A stretch of 64,000 bases of DNA from DATBSK01 sp964501785 (GCA_964501785.1 CAZCUD010000018.1:15657-79656); one strand, 5' to 3'. Numbered from the stretch's first letter, positions 31,911 to 39,885 are shown. Made by a program: numbers and translations. Notes: generated by a model from the letters alone, not told the origin.

Positions 31911-33089
31911 ATGGGCGTCGGGCGCCAGCTTCGGGTGCGAGTCGCGGTGCCGGTCGCGCTGGTGGCGACGATGTGCGCGACGTTCGTGCCGTCGGCGAGC
32001 GGGGCCGCAGCAGGCGACGGTGACGCAAAGGGCGACGGTGCATCCCCAGAGGTCTGCATGGTGCCCATCCGCGACACGTACGACCGCTCCGACTGGCGTT
32101 CCCAGACCGCCTGCCCCGAGCAGCGGCTCGGTGCCGAGCCTCGATTGGTGACGATCCGCAACACCAGCGACGTGCCGGTCCACGTGAACGAGTGGTACTT
32201 CGACGGCTGGCACGGACAGACCACGCTGGCGCCCAGGGAGACCAAGACGCTGCCGGCCTGGCAGACCGCGCACCTTCGGGCCGGCGCCTGCTGGCCCGGC
32301 ACCGGCGGACCGGGCACCTGCACGTCGGGGCCCGCGGGCCGGTCCGCGCGGCTCGAGGTGTTGAGCAACGCCGAGGTCGCCAAGCCCCAGGAGCTGTGGA
32401 TCCGCGACTACCACCAGCCGGTCGGCACGCCGGACTCGTGGACCGTCGCGGTCAACAACAGCGAGTACCCGGTGCAGCTGTCGTGGCGTGACCTCGGCAC
32501 CAACGAGCAGGGCGAGCACAACTACGTCACCGTCGCGCCCAAGGAGCGCACCCAGGCGATCCCACCCGAGCGCGGCGTCATGGGCAAGAAGGACTTCGGC
32601 AACGGCGAGGTCGCTCGCGTCAGCTTCCTGCCGACCGGCGGCGGTGAGCGTCCCGATCTGTACCTGATGGTGACACCGACGGAGCGCACCGGGATTCCGC
32701 CGTTCGCCACGATGACCTGGCTCGACGGCTCCTGGTGCGGTGTGCGGCTCCACAACCTGGGGCCGAAGCTCGTGATCCTCCAGCCTTGGACCATCCCGTA
32801 CGTGGCCGAGGGCAAGAACCTGTCGCTGCGTGTCGGCGCGACCGCGACGTTCAACCTGGCTGCCGGGACGTTGCTCATCACCGGTCATGTGGGCACCGCC
32901 GACACCGGCGAGCACACGACGCTGCGCGCCACCGAATGGCGGGCCTGCCCCGAAGGCGACGAAGGCGATGGAGCCGAGGAAGCACCCGACGACGGACCGA
33001 CGACGACGCGCGACACGAGCCCCGAAGAGCCGTCGACGTCGTCACCGACCACCACGAACGAACCGATCACGCCCACTACGTCGCAGTGA
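31911..33089 (+). CDS. Secreted hypothetical protein with Ser/Thr/Pro-rich tail
   Basis: A 392-residue exported protein. Residues 1-33 are a signal peptide (MGVGRQLRVRVAVPVALVAT, cleavage near SGAAAG). The middle, about 45-340, is rich in Trp, Tyr and strand-like segments and contains two Cys in the first domain (ACPEQ, ACWPGTGGPGTC). The C-terminal 50 residues are Thr/Ser/Pro/Glu-rich (TTTRDTSPEEPSTSSPTTTN), a typical wall-spanning or O-glycosylated stalk. There is no anchoring motif and no PTFTG tail. AGGGGGG provides a Shine-Dalgarno sequence before the ATG. I do not recognise the family. Confidence 0.65.
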   Translation: MGVGRQLRVRVAVPVALVATMCATFVPSASGAAAGDGDAKGDGASPEVCMVPIRDTYDRSDWRSQTACPEQRLGAEPRLVTIRNTSDVPVHVNEWYFDGWHGQTTLAPRETKTLPAWQTAHLRAGACWPGTGGPGTCTSGPAGRSARLEVLSNAEVAKPQELWIRDYHQPVGTPDSWTVAVNNSEYPVQLSWRDLGTNEQGEHNYVTVAPKERTQAIPPERGVMGKKDFGNGEVARVSFLPTGGGERPDLYLMVTPTERTGIPPFATMTWLDGSWCGVRLHNLGPKLVILQPWTIPYVAEGKNLSLRVGATATFNLAAGTLLITGHVGTADTGEHTTLRATEWRACPEGDEGDGAEEAPDDGPTTTRDTSPEEPSTSSPTTTNEPITPTTSQ

Positions 33090-33132
33090 TGAAGGATCGG
33101 TGCGCGAGCTCGGGACCCGTGACCGACCGATC

Positions 33133-34092
33133 TCAGTCCTCGAGCTCGGCTGCGGCCTCTCGCGCGAGGCGGCGCCCAGCGGGGGAGAGCAGGCTGCCGG
33201 CCACCCCGACGAGCGTGATCGCACCCCCGAGCAGCTCGGGCCATCCGATCGTCTGATCGAGCAGCAGCCACGCGAACGCGCCGGCGAGCAGGGGAGTGGC
33301 GAGCCTGATGACCGGCGGGATGTTCGCCGGCACGTACTGGAGCGGCCACGTCATCACGAAGTGCCCGACGAGGCCGGGGAGCAGGGCGATCCCGGCGGCG
33401 AGGGCGAGCGACTCGCCGTCGATCGATCCGAGCGGCTCGCCGGTCGCGCCCACGAAGATCGACACCGTGATCGCGGCCACCAGCATCACGCCGAACAGGA
33501 AGGGCAGGACGTCGATGTGGTCGCGCCCGGCCTTCGAGTAGAGGAAGAACAGCGCGAACGCCACGACGTTCGCGGTCGCGAGCGCCATCCCGACCGGGTC
33601 TCCGTCGGGACCCGAGGATCCGGCGAGCACGACGACGACAGCACCCGCGATCGCGAACAGCGACCACAGCCGGAACGAGACCCCGGGCCGCTCACCGAAC
33701 ATCCTGATGGCGAAGAGCCCCACGACCAGCGGCGAGAGCGTGCTCATCAGCGTGACGTCGACGACGGACGTGAGCTTGATCGCGGTCATGAAGAGGAGCT
33801 GGTGCACGCCGAACGCGACGCCGGCGCGCAGTGCCCAGCCCCAGCCGTGGCGGGTCGGGCGGCGCCCGGTCACGAGGACGTGGACGACCGCCAGCACGCC
33901 GAACGCGGCCGCACCGATCCACAGTCGGTAGAACGACAGGACCGGCCCCGACGCACTCGACGCCGCGACCATGACCGGTCCGAGGCTGTAGAGGATGACG
34001 CCGAGCCACACGAGCGCGATCGGGTTGCGTCGCGCAATGGTCTGCACCTCGGTCGAGACCGAGCGCGCGATGCGCGGCACCGAGCGCATCAT
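33133..34092 (-). CDS. EamA/DMT family transporter
   Basis: A 319-residue protein with ten transmembrane helices arranged as two EamA repeats. Typical features are the first helix region with LVWLGVILYSLGPVMVA, the R-x-W-I-G segment (FYRLWIGAAAFG), and the conserved short motif PLVVGLFAIRMFGERPG between repeats. The family exports small metabolites such as amino acids or nucleotides-type intermediates. The substrate is unknown. The C-terminal tail is acidic and short. The gene lies alone between the secreted-protein gene and the cupin gene, which diverges from it by 151 bp. Confidence 0.88.
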   Translation of the reverse strand: MMRSVPRIARSVSTEVQTIARRNPIALVWLGVILYSLGPVMVAASSASGPVLSFYRLWIGAAAFGVLAVVHVLVTGRRPTRHGWGWALRAGVAFGVHQLLFMTAIKLTSVVDVTLMSTLSPLVVGLFAIRMFGERPGVSFRLWSLFAIAGAVVVVLAGSSGPDGDPVGMALATANVVAFALFFLYSKAGRDHIDVLPFLFGVMLVAAITVSIFVGATGEPLGSIDGESLALAAGIALLPGLVGHFVMTWPLQYVPANIPPVIRLATPLLAGAFAWLLLDQTIGWPELLGGAITLVGVAGSLLSPAGRRLAREAAAELED

Positions 34093-34243
34093 GCTGCGGG
34101 ACGCGGCGCGCGCATCAAGTGCTCACCAAGCACTCAGTCTGTCGCGTCGACTCGGCGCGTGCGCCCGAGATGCGCGGCGGTGCGCCGATGCATGCGCGGA
34201 GCAGCGCGCGGTACGGTCCGAACGGTCGACTCGGAGGTGCCCG

Positions 34244-34750
34244 ATGCCCGAAGCGCCCGCTCCACTCGCCATCCCGACGCCGTCGCAGGCAGAGCCGCTG
34301 CTCCACTACGACGCCGACATCGACGGCGACGACCGTGCGTGGATGCCGATCAACGACATCGCGTCCAGCCGCCCGCTCCTGATCGACGTCGCGGCCGGCA
34401 CCTGGTTCGAGGCGTTCCGCACCAACGGCCCGGGCCTGATCAACCGCCACTTCCACCCGACGCCCGTCGTCGGGTACACGCTGCGCGGCACGTGGAGCTA
34501 CCTCGAGCACGACTGGAAGGCCGGGCCCGGGTCCTTCATCTACGAACCACCGGGGTCGACGCACTCGTTCGTCGCCGAGCCCGGCGACGACCTGCTCGCC
34601 CTCTTCCACATGATGGGCCCGCTGTTCATCCTCGACGACGACGGCAACACCGTCTTCCAGGCCCACGCCTTCGGGGTGCTCGAGGCCTACACGGAGCACT
34701 GCAAGACGGTCGGGCTCGGCGAGGACTTCGCGACCTCGATCGTCCGCTAG
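34244..34750 (+). CDS. Cupin protein similar to 2,4'-dihydroxyacetophenone dioxygenase
   Basis: A 168-residue cupin. The Shine-Dalgarno GGAGGTG lies 5 nt upstream of the ATG. The double-stranded beta-helix motif 1 is NRHFHPTPVVGYTLRGTWSY, with two His and a Gly/Thr-rich turn. Motif 2 is PGSFIYEPPGSTHSFVAEPG, with a further His. The metal site would be His-His-(Glu)-His. Its composition and length resemble dioxygenases that cleave side chains of dihydroxyacetophenones. The enzyme is probably Fe-dependent. The actual substrate cannot be inferred. The start is downstream of a TACGGT -10-like box at 34212-34217, so this gene has a short leader. Confidence 0.75.
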   Translation: MPEAPAPLAIPTPSQAEPLLHYDADIDGDDRAWMPINDIASSRPLLIDVAAGTWFEAFRTNGPGLINRHFHPTPVVGYTLRGTWSYLEHDWKAGPGSFIYEPPGSTHSFVAEPGDDLLALFHMMGPLFILDDDGNTVFQAHAFGVLEAYTEHCKTVGLGEDFATSIVR

Positions 34751-34823
34751 GCCGACCCGCGAGACTGCATCGACCGGCGGCGTCGGACTCGACGACGTCG
34801 CCACGATGCAGGGGGTCTTCCTG

Positions 34824-35039
34824 ATGCCAAGTGCGATCCGCAACCTGTTCGACAGCTTCGCAGCCCTGGTGCTGCTGTTCATCGTGTTCCTGGTCGTCAC
34901 CTTCCCGGTGACGTGGCTGCTGATGCTGTTCCTCGGGAACGTCGGCATCAACCTCAGCTACTGGGGCACCCTCCCGCTCGGCACGGTCGTGTCGCTGCTG
35001 ATCGGTGCCGCCTCGTCCGGGGGCTACCGCTACCGGTAG
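34824..35039 (+). CDS. Small two-helix membrane protein
   Basis: A 71-residue protein with two predicted transmembrane helices (FAALVLLFIVFLVVTFPVTW and NLSYWGTLPLGTVVSLLIGAA) and a basic C-terminus. ATG 34824 is preferred because AGGGGG lies 8 nt upstream; an upstream ATG at 34806 would add six residues. It is not recognised as any known family. It follows the cupin gene by 73 bp and is followed by 216 bp with a likely promoter for the glycine-rich protein gene. Confidence 0.6.
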   Translation: MPSAIRNLFDSFAALVLLFIVFLVVTFPVTWLLMLFLGNVGINLSYWGTLPLGTVVSLLIGAASSGGYRYR

Positions 35040-35201
35040 AGCCGGACGGTCGGGCCTGGTCGGGCCGGAGGGGCAACGGACCTCCGGCCCGATGCGCCCG
35101 CATCTCGATCCGCCCGGGGACCCGACGGGGATTCGAGTGCGACCACGAAGGGATCTCGTCGGGCGGACGCATCGGTCGACGGACATCGGCGTCGACTCCG
35201 A

Positions 35202-35207
35202 TAGCCT
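35202..35207 (+). promoter_or_regulatory. -10 box TAGCCT for the second glycine-rich gene
   Basis: TAGCCT fits TANNNT. Transcription would start near 35214, giving a leader of about 40 nt with GGAGG 7 nt before the ATG at 35256. Confidence 0.35.
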
Positions 35208-35255
35208 CGCTCGCCGAACGCTCGGATGAGCGGGTCGACGCAGCGGAGGCACGGC

Positions 35256-36173
35256 ATGAGGCGACGGATCGCAGCCATCTTCGGGGCGGCGGGGCTCGTC
35301 GGCGCCGTCTTCCTGGCCGGCGTGGGCACGAGCTCGGCGCAGACCGAGTCGCAGACGTTCGAGTTCACCGGCGTCGACGAGGTCTTCACCGTGCCCGCTT
35401 CGGTGTGCGAGATCACCGTCGAGGCCATCGGCGGCAACGGCGGGCCCTTCTCCACCTTCACCGACGGTGGCCTGGGCGGCGGTGCGCAGGCGACCGTCGC
35501 CGTCGTGCCCGGGCAGCAGCTCGTCGTCCAGGTCGGCAGCGTCGGGGGCACGGGTGAGAACGGCAGCCTCGGGATCGGCGGCAACAGCGGTGCGTCGTTC
35601 AGCGGTGGTGCCGGTGGCCCGGGCAACACCCGCGGTGGTGGTGGGGGCGGCGGCGCCTCACAGGTCAGCGGGCCGGATGGCCCGTTGGTGATCGCCGGCG
35701 GTGGAGGGGGCGCGGGCTCGGGTGAGACCGGGCCCGGCGGCGCTGGTGGTGGCGAAGCCGGCGACCCCGGTGACAACGGCGGCACCTCGGACGGTGGTGG
35801 CGGCGGCGGCACGCAGACCGCTCCCGGCGCCGGCGGCGCCGGCGACCTCAGCCCGGGGGGCGACGGCCAGCCCGGCGTCGGTCAGCTCGGGGGCGAGGGC
35901 GGAGACGCCACCGTCTACCAGACCTTCGGCGACGGCGGTGGGGGCGGCGGCGGAGGCTTCTTCGGCGGCGGTGGTGGCGGCAGCCGCGACGGTGGCTCGG
36001 CCGCAGGCGGTGGCGGTGGATCCTCGTTCGCGGTGAGCGGCGCGACGGGCGTCGTCCTCTCTACTGGCGCGAACACGAGTGCCGACGGCAACGGTTCGAT
36101 CACCCTCGGGTGGACTCCGGGCGCGGGATGCGCAGCGGCACCACTCGTCATCGAGCCCACCTTCACCGGCTGA
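35256..36173 (+). CDS. Secreted glycine-rich protein with C-terminal PTFTG tail
   Basis: A 305-residue exported protein, a shorter relative of the one at 15918. The signal peptide is residues 1-28 (MRRRIAAIFGAAGLVGAVFL, cleavage near SSAQT). The next domain shares the pattern TFxFxGVDEVFTVPAxxCEITVEAIGGNGG with the other protein. A Gly-rich region (about residues 60-265) follows, then GSSFAVSGATGVVLS, a strand, CAAAPLVIE and the terminal Pro-Thr-Phe-Thr-Gly. Its domain arrangement is the same as the first paralogue: N-terminal beta domain, Gly-rich core, strand, tail. It was probably generated by an old duplication. Confidence 0.85.
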   Translation: MRRRIAAIFGAAGLVGAVFLAGVGTSSAQTESQTFEFTGVDEVFTVPASVCEITVEAIGGNGGPFSTFTDGGLGGGAQATVAVVPGQQLVVQVGSVGGTGENGSLGIGGNSGASFSGGAGGPGNTRGGGGGGGASQVSGPDGPLVIAGGGGGAGSGETGPGGAGGGEAGDPGDNGGTSDGGGGGGTQTAPGAGGAGDLSPGGDGQPGVGQLGGEGGDATVYQTFGDGGGGGGGGFFGGGGGGSRDGGSAAGGGGGSSFAVSGATGVVLSTGANTSADGNGSITLGWTPGAGCAAAPLVIEPTFTG

Positions 36174-36231
36174 CGGTTCTGCCGCTCGCGTCGCGGTGGA
36201 GGACGAAGAACGTCCATCGCTCCGGTCGGCC

Positions 36232-36237
36232 TACCCT
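36232..36237 (+). promoter_or_regulatory. Leaderless -10 element TACCCT for the SPase gene
   Basis: TACCCT is 6 nt upstream of the GTG at 36244. This supports that GTG over the other in-frame GTG at 36196 and the ATG-like start inside the previous gene. Confidence 0.4.
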
Positions 36238-36243
36238 GCACCG

Positions 36244-36897
36244 GTGGATCCGGGCAGGGTCACCGATGCGTCTCCTGAGCCCGTGCTGTTCACGAGGAGA
36301 CGCCTGGCACTCATCATCGCGCTCGGCGCGCTGCTGGTGATCACCGTCGCGGCGACCGTTGCCGTCTCCGTCTTCTACTCCTCGTACCAGGTCCCGTCGG
36401 GCTCGATGGAGCCGTCGATCGCGCCCGGGACCTACGTACTGGCGCGCGACGTCGACGGGGAAGATGTCGGACGCGGCGACGTCGTGATGTACGAGTCACC
36501 GGTAGCCGGCGGACAGGGCCAGCCGGCGGGCTTCACGAGAATCGCCAGGGTGATCGCAGTCGGCGGTGAGCGGATCGCCACCGATGACGGGAGGGTCACG
36601 ATCGACGGGCGAGTGCTCGACGAGTCCTACTTGGCGGCGCGCACGAGGACCGACGGGCTCGAGCCGGTGACCGTGCCCGGCGGGTCGTTGTACCTGATGG
36701 GCGATTCCCGCCCATTCGCGCGGGACTCGCGGGCCGACGGCCCGGTTCCGGTGGGCAACGTCTCCGGTCGCGTCGATCTCGAGCTCCGTCTCGGGTTCTA
36801 CCTGCTCATCGCCACCGGCGTCGTGGCGCTCATCCTCGCTGTGGTGGTGATCAGCGCCTTCACTCGTCGCAGCCGCCTGAGGCAGTCGCCCAGCTGA
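36244..36897 (+). CDS. Signal peptidase I-like protein lacking the catalytic Lys
   Basis: A 217-residue S26-family protein with two transmembrane helices (about 20-44 and 184-206). Box B with the nucleophile is intact: QVPSGSMEPSI (Ser54). Box C (RGDVVMYESPV) is present. In box D, the canonical K-R-V-I-G-x-P-G-D reads A-R-V-I-A-V-G-G-E (residues 101-109), so the general-base Lys is replaced by Ala101. Box E is GDSRPFARDSR (153-163). The family cleaves Sec signal peptides at the membrane outer face. With the Lys missing, activity is doubtful or uses another base. It sits 70 bp after a PTFTG gene. The GTG start is favoured by a leaderless -10; GTG 36196 would add 16 residues. Confidence 0.8.
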   Translation: MDPGRVTDASPEPVLFTRRRLALIIALGALLVITVAATVAVSVFYSSYQVPSGSMEPSIAPGTYVLARDVDGEDVGRGDVVMYESPVAGGQGQPAGFTRIARVIAVGGERIATDDGRVTIDGRVLDESYLAARTRTDGLEPVTVPGGSLYLMGDSRPFARDSRADGPVPVGNVSGRVDLELRLGFYLLIATGVVALILAVVVISAFTRRSRLRQSPS

Positions 36898-37111
36898 CGT
36901 GATAGGCGTCGAGGCGTTTTCGCGGTCGCTTCCGCTGGCTCGTCGTGTCTCTGGGAACACCGAGCCCCTGCCCCGTGTTGGCGCCGATGAACCCCTGGTG
37001 TCCCAGCACCCGGACGAACCAGGGGCAGTCCCGGGCGACAGGCGCCGGTCCAGAGCGCGAGCCTGGGAGCACAGCCCGTCGATCGGGTGCCGAACAGGAG
37101 GGACGCTCCAC

Positions 37112-37633
37112 ATGGCGACCAGCTCGGAGACCGCGATCCTCGCCGGAGGCTGCTTCTGGGGGATGCAAGACCTCATCCGCAAGCGGCCCGGCGTGATCTC
37201 GACCAGGGTCGGCTACACCGGCGGCGAGGTCGAGCACGCGACCTACCGCAACCACGAGGGCCACGCCGAGGCCATCGAGATCGTGTTCGACCCCGACCAG
37301 ATCTCGTACCGTGACCTGCTCGAGTTCTTCTTCCAGATCCACGACCCGACGACGATGAACCGCCAGGGCAACGACGTGGGCACCAGCTATCGGTCGGCGA
37401 TCTTCTTCACGACCGACGAGCAGCGCCGAGTCGCCGAGGACACCATCGCCGACGTCGAGGCGTCCGGGCTCTGGCCGGGCAAGGTGGTCACCGAGGTGAC
37501 GGAGGCGGGGCCGTTCTGGGAGGCTGAGCCCGAGCACCAGGACTACCTGGAGCGCTACCCGGGCGGGTACACCTGCCACTTCGTCCGCCCCGACTGGAAG
37601 CTCCCGCGTCGCGCGGAGTCCACGACCGGCTGA
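37112..37633 (+). CDS. msrA: Peptide methionine sulfoxide reductase A
   Basis: A 173-residue MsrA. The active-site motif GCFWG has nucleophile Cys14. Other conserved blocks are GVISTRVGYTGGEVEHATYRN, GHAEAIEIVFDP, FFQIHDPTTMNRQGNDVGTSYRSAIF and EPEHQDYLERYPGGYTCHF. MsrA reduces methionine-S-sulfoxide in oxidised proteins; thioredoxin is the usual partner. The only recycling Cys candidate is in the YTCHF segment. The start at ATG 37112 is fixed by the family N-terminus; the longer upstream frame is shadow sequence. GGAGGG precedes the start by 10 nt. It lies 214 bp after the SPase-like gene, not tightly coupled. Confidence 0.95.
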   Translation: MATSSETAILAGGCFWGMQDLIRKRPGVISTRVGYTGGEVEHATYRNHEGHAEAIEIVFDPDQISYRDLLEFFFQIHDPTTMNRQGNDVGTSYRSAIFFTTDEQRRVAEDTIADVEASGLWPGKVVTEVTEAGPFWEAEPEHQDYLERYPGGYTCHFVRPDWKLPRRAESTTG

Positions 37634-37666
37634 GGCGGTGAGCGCGCGCCCGTCGAGGGCGCGCGC

Positions 37667-38071
37667 TCACCGCAGTGAGGGTCGACGCCCTTCATGGTTC
37701 TCGATGAGCTCGATGAGGTAGCCGTCGGGGTCCTTGATGAACGCGACGGTGACCGGCCAACGATCGAGGTCTTGCGGCTCGCTCACCGACTCGCAGCCCG
37801 CGGCGATCGCGCGCTCGTACAGGCCCTTGCAGTCGTCGGTGTCGACGTAGATCTTCCACATCGCGGTGCCCATGTCGATCGGGCCGCTCTGATCGTCGTG
37901 CTGCGCGAGCTGGATCCGCGAGCCGCCGGCCTCCGCCTGGAGCACGACCTCTCTCGCGCCGGGGATCTCGGTGCGGCTCTGGACCGGGATGCCGATCACC
38001 TGCTCCCAGAACTCCGTCGACCGCTCGAGATCCGTGACGTTGATGCAGTACTGACCCAGGGTGTTCTCCAC
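37667..38071 (-). CDS. VOC (glyoxalase/bleomycin-resistance) family protein
   Basis: A 134-residue protein with the vicinal-oxygen-chelate beta-alpha-beta-beta-beta fold. The first strand LGQYCINVTDLERSTEFWEQVIG and second-half strand MWKIYVDTDDCKGLYERAI mark the two repeats, and the C-terminal FIKDPDGYLIELIENHE contains the conserved Glu metal ligand. Possible metal ligands are few, so a glyoxalase I activity is not assured. Members include lyases, dioxygenases and resistance proteins. GTG 38071 is chosen because VENTLGQ aligns with family starts; GTG 38098 would extend by nine residues. Confidence 0.8.
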   Translation of the reverse strand: MENTLGQYCINVTDLERSTEFWEQVIGIPVQSRTEIPGAREVVLQAEAGGSRIQLAQHDDQSGPIDMGTAMWKIYVDTDDCKGLYERAIAAGCESVSEPQDLDRWPVTVAFIKDPDGYLIELIENHEGRRPSLR

Positions 38072-38155
38072 GGCGCGGAGCCTAGGTGCCAGGATCACCC
38101 GGTCGTGGCCGTAGTGTCCGGCGTGCCATCCCGCCGCTGAGCACGAGGAGCAACG

Positions 38156-38965
38156 ATGCAGGTTCGCGAGATCAACGACGAGACGACGGCACTGTCGTCG
38201 GCGGTGCCGATCCCGATGGTCGGTGTGCTGCCCGTCAACGCGTTCCTCGTGAAGGGCGACCAGCCCGTCCTCGTCGACACCGGCATCTCACCCGAGCGCG
38301 ACGACTTCATGGCATCGCTGCGCGAGCTGATCGACCCGCCCGACCTCCGGTGGATCGTGCTCACCCACTCCGACAACGACCACGTGGGCTCTCTGGCGGC
38401 GCTGCTCGAGGAGGCACCGAACGCGCGCATCGTCACGTCGTTCATCACCGTGGGCATCGCGGGCGTGGGCCCGGTGCCGATCCCTCCCGAGCGGGCGCTG
38501 ATGGTGCGCGACGGCTCCACCGTCGAGCTCGGTGATCGCACCTTCACGGCGCGACGCCCACCGCTCTTCGACAACCCCGGCACGCTCGGCTTCTACGACG
38601 CGAAGCAGGACGTGCTGTTCGGCGCCGACTGCTTCGGAGCCCCGTTCTCCTCGCCGGACGGTGCGCTCGCCGACGACGTCGCGAGCACGCCGGCAGCCGA
38701 GGTGATGGCGGGGCAGCTCGTCTGGGGTGCCGTCGACAGCCCGTGGGCGCTGTTCACCGACGAGGCGGGCATGCGAGCGCGCTTCGAGCAGTTCGTCGCC
38801 GACGACCCGTCGCTCGTGCTCAGCGCGCACCTGCCGCCGATTCGCGCCGACCTGGCTCGACACGTGGAGTCGCTCACGAAGCTGCCGTCGGCCGCGCCGT
38901 TCGTGTCGCCCGATCAGGCCGCGTTCGAGGCCTTCATGGCCGAGATGGGCGGCCCGCCCCAGTAA
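38156..38965 (+). CDS. MBL-fold metallo-hydrolase
   Basis: A 269-residue metallo-beta-lactamase fold protein. The zinc motif H-x-D-x-D-H is read as THSDNDHVGS near residue 67. Other ligands are found in DCFGAPFS (Asp near residue 155) and a later His in SAHLPP (about 222). The N-terminal strand DQPVLVDTGIS is typical. The family hydrolyses thioesters, lactones and phosphodiesters, or acts as an oxidoreductase with a diiron site. No flavodoxin or rhodanese domain is attached. AGGAG is present 5 nt before the ATG. A TAGTGT box at 38113 fits a leadered promoter for this gene. Confidence 0.85.
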   Translation: MQVREINDETTALSSAVPIPMVGVLPVNAFLVKGDQPVLVDTGISPERDDFMASLRELIDPPDLRWIVLTHSDNDHVGSLAALLEEAPNARIVTSFITVGIAGVGPVPIPPERALMVRDGSTVELGDRTFTARRPPLFDNPGTLGFYDAKQDVLFGADCFGAPFSSPDGALADDVASTPAAEVMAGQLVWGAVDSPWALFTDEAGMRARFEQFVADDPSLVLSAHLPPIRADLARHVESLTKLPSAAPFVSPDQAAFEAFMAEMGGPPQ

Positions 38966-39016
38966 TGGCGAGGTCGCGTCCAGCGACTCGGGAAGTCGAA
39001 GCGGTGCGACTCGGTG

Positions 39017-39613
39017 CTAGCTGCTGCTGAAGAGCTCGCCGATCTCGGTCGGGGACCGTGTGCCGTACTTGCCGAACTTCAGCCGTAGCGCTTCACCGGC
39101 GGTGGTTCCTCGAGTGAGAAGCGTCGTCGCCGCGACGGTACAGGTGTCGCCGTAGTTGGTGATCTGAGCGCCCGCGAGCGCACATTCCTTGACTGCGGGA
39201 ACACCCTCGGCCATCGCGAGGACGGCCGCGGCGGTATCACGAGCGATTGCTGCAGGCACGTTGGCCGGAGGATCCGCGTCCAGACGTTGTGCGAACGCAC
39301 GGAACTCCGACTCCGCGAGGTCGTACTGCGCAGCCAGCCCCGCGGCATCTGTGCTCGTCAGAGAACCGATCGCTCGAACCCCGCGTGCCGCGGTGTCGAT
39401 CAATGCGTCGACTTCGGCCCTCGCCTGACGAAGCTTCTTCAAGCATCGAGCGCGCGCCTTGCCCTCCTTGTTGGCGCATGGCTTTCGTGACTCGGCAACG
39501 GCCGCTGTTGCGGGAGTCGCCACGGTCAACGCGACGGCAACCGCGACGAGGATGACGGCGACGCGTGCGGTTCGGCATGGTCGAGATGATCTCGACGATC
39601 TTCCTGCCCTCAT
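39017..39613 (-). CDS. Secreted hypothetical helical protein
   Basis: A 198-residue exported protein. Residues 1-39 form a long signal peptide with a basic n-region (MRAGRSSRSSRPCRTARVAV) and cleavage near ATAAVAES. The mature part is mainly helical and contains four Cys (KPCANKEGKARARC, KECALAG, GDTC), probably making two disulfides. It ends in FSSS. No family is recognised. AGGGGGAG lies 3 nt before the ATG and fixes the start. It is followed downstream by a region with other minus-strand small genes. Confidence 0.6.
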   Translation of the reverse strand: MRAGRSSRSSRPCRTARVAVILVAVAVALTVATPATAAVAESRKPCANKEGKARARCLKKLRQARAEVDALIDTAARGVRAIGSLTSTDAAGLAAQYDLAESEFRAFAQRLDADPPANVPAAIARDTAAAVLAMAEGVPAVKECALAGAQITNYGDTCTVAATTLLTRGTTAGEALRLKFGKYGTRSPTEIGELFSSS

Positions 39614-39723
39614 CGTCTCCCCCTGGAGCTCATGCAGATCAGAACACGACCCCTGTGCCGATCTGGTGGCCCATGGGTAGCACACCCGAGCGGGATCGCC
39701 GCGTGCGAGCGTGAAGGCGTGGA

Positions 39724-39885
39724 TCAGGGTTCGGCGCTTCGGCAGCGGTCGTGGACGTGGCGCATCTCACCGCTATCGACGGTGAACTGGAGGGTGCCGG
39801 GGTCGGTCGCGGTCACCGGCTCTCCGCAGACCGCGCACGTGCCGATCGGCGGCTCCCCGCTCTTCTGTGACTGCTGCTGGGGCAT
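39724..39885 (-). CDS. Small zinc-ribbon-like protein, 53 residues
   Basis: This short frame encodes 53 residues: a Gln/Ser-rich start (MPQQQSQKSGEPPIGT), then CAVCGEPV, a strand (GTLQFTVDSGEMRH) and VHDRCRSAEP. The C-x-x-C and a second His/Cys pair (His-x-Asp-x-Cys) would make a four-ligand zinc site, typical of small zinc ribbons or DUF-type rubredoxin-like proteins. The gene is shorter than most annotation thresholds. Two segments are well conserved in pattern with other short zinc-ribbon proteins, but the family is not identifiable. Confidence 0.55.
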   Translation of the reverse strand: MPQQQSQKSGEPPIGTCAVCGEPVTATDPGTLQFTVDSGEMRHVHDRCRSAEP

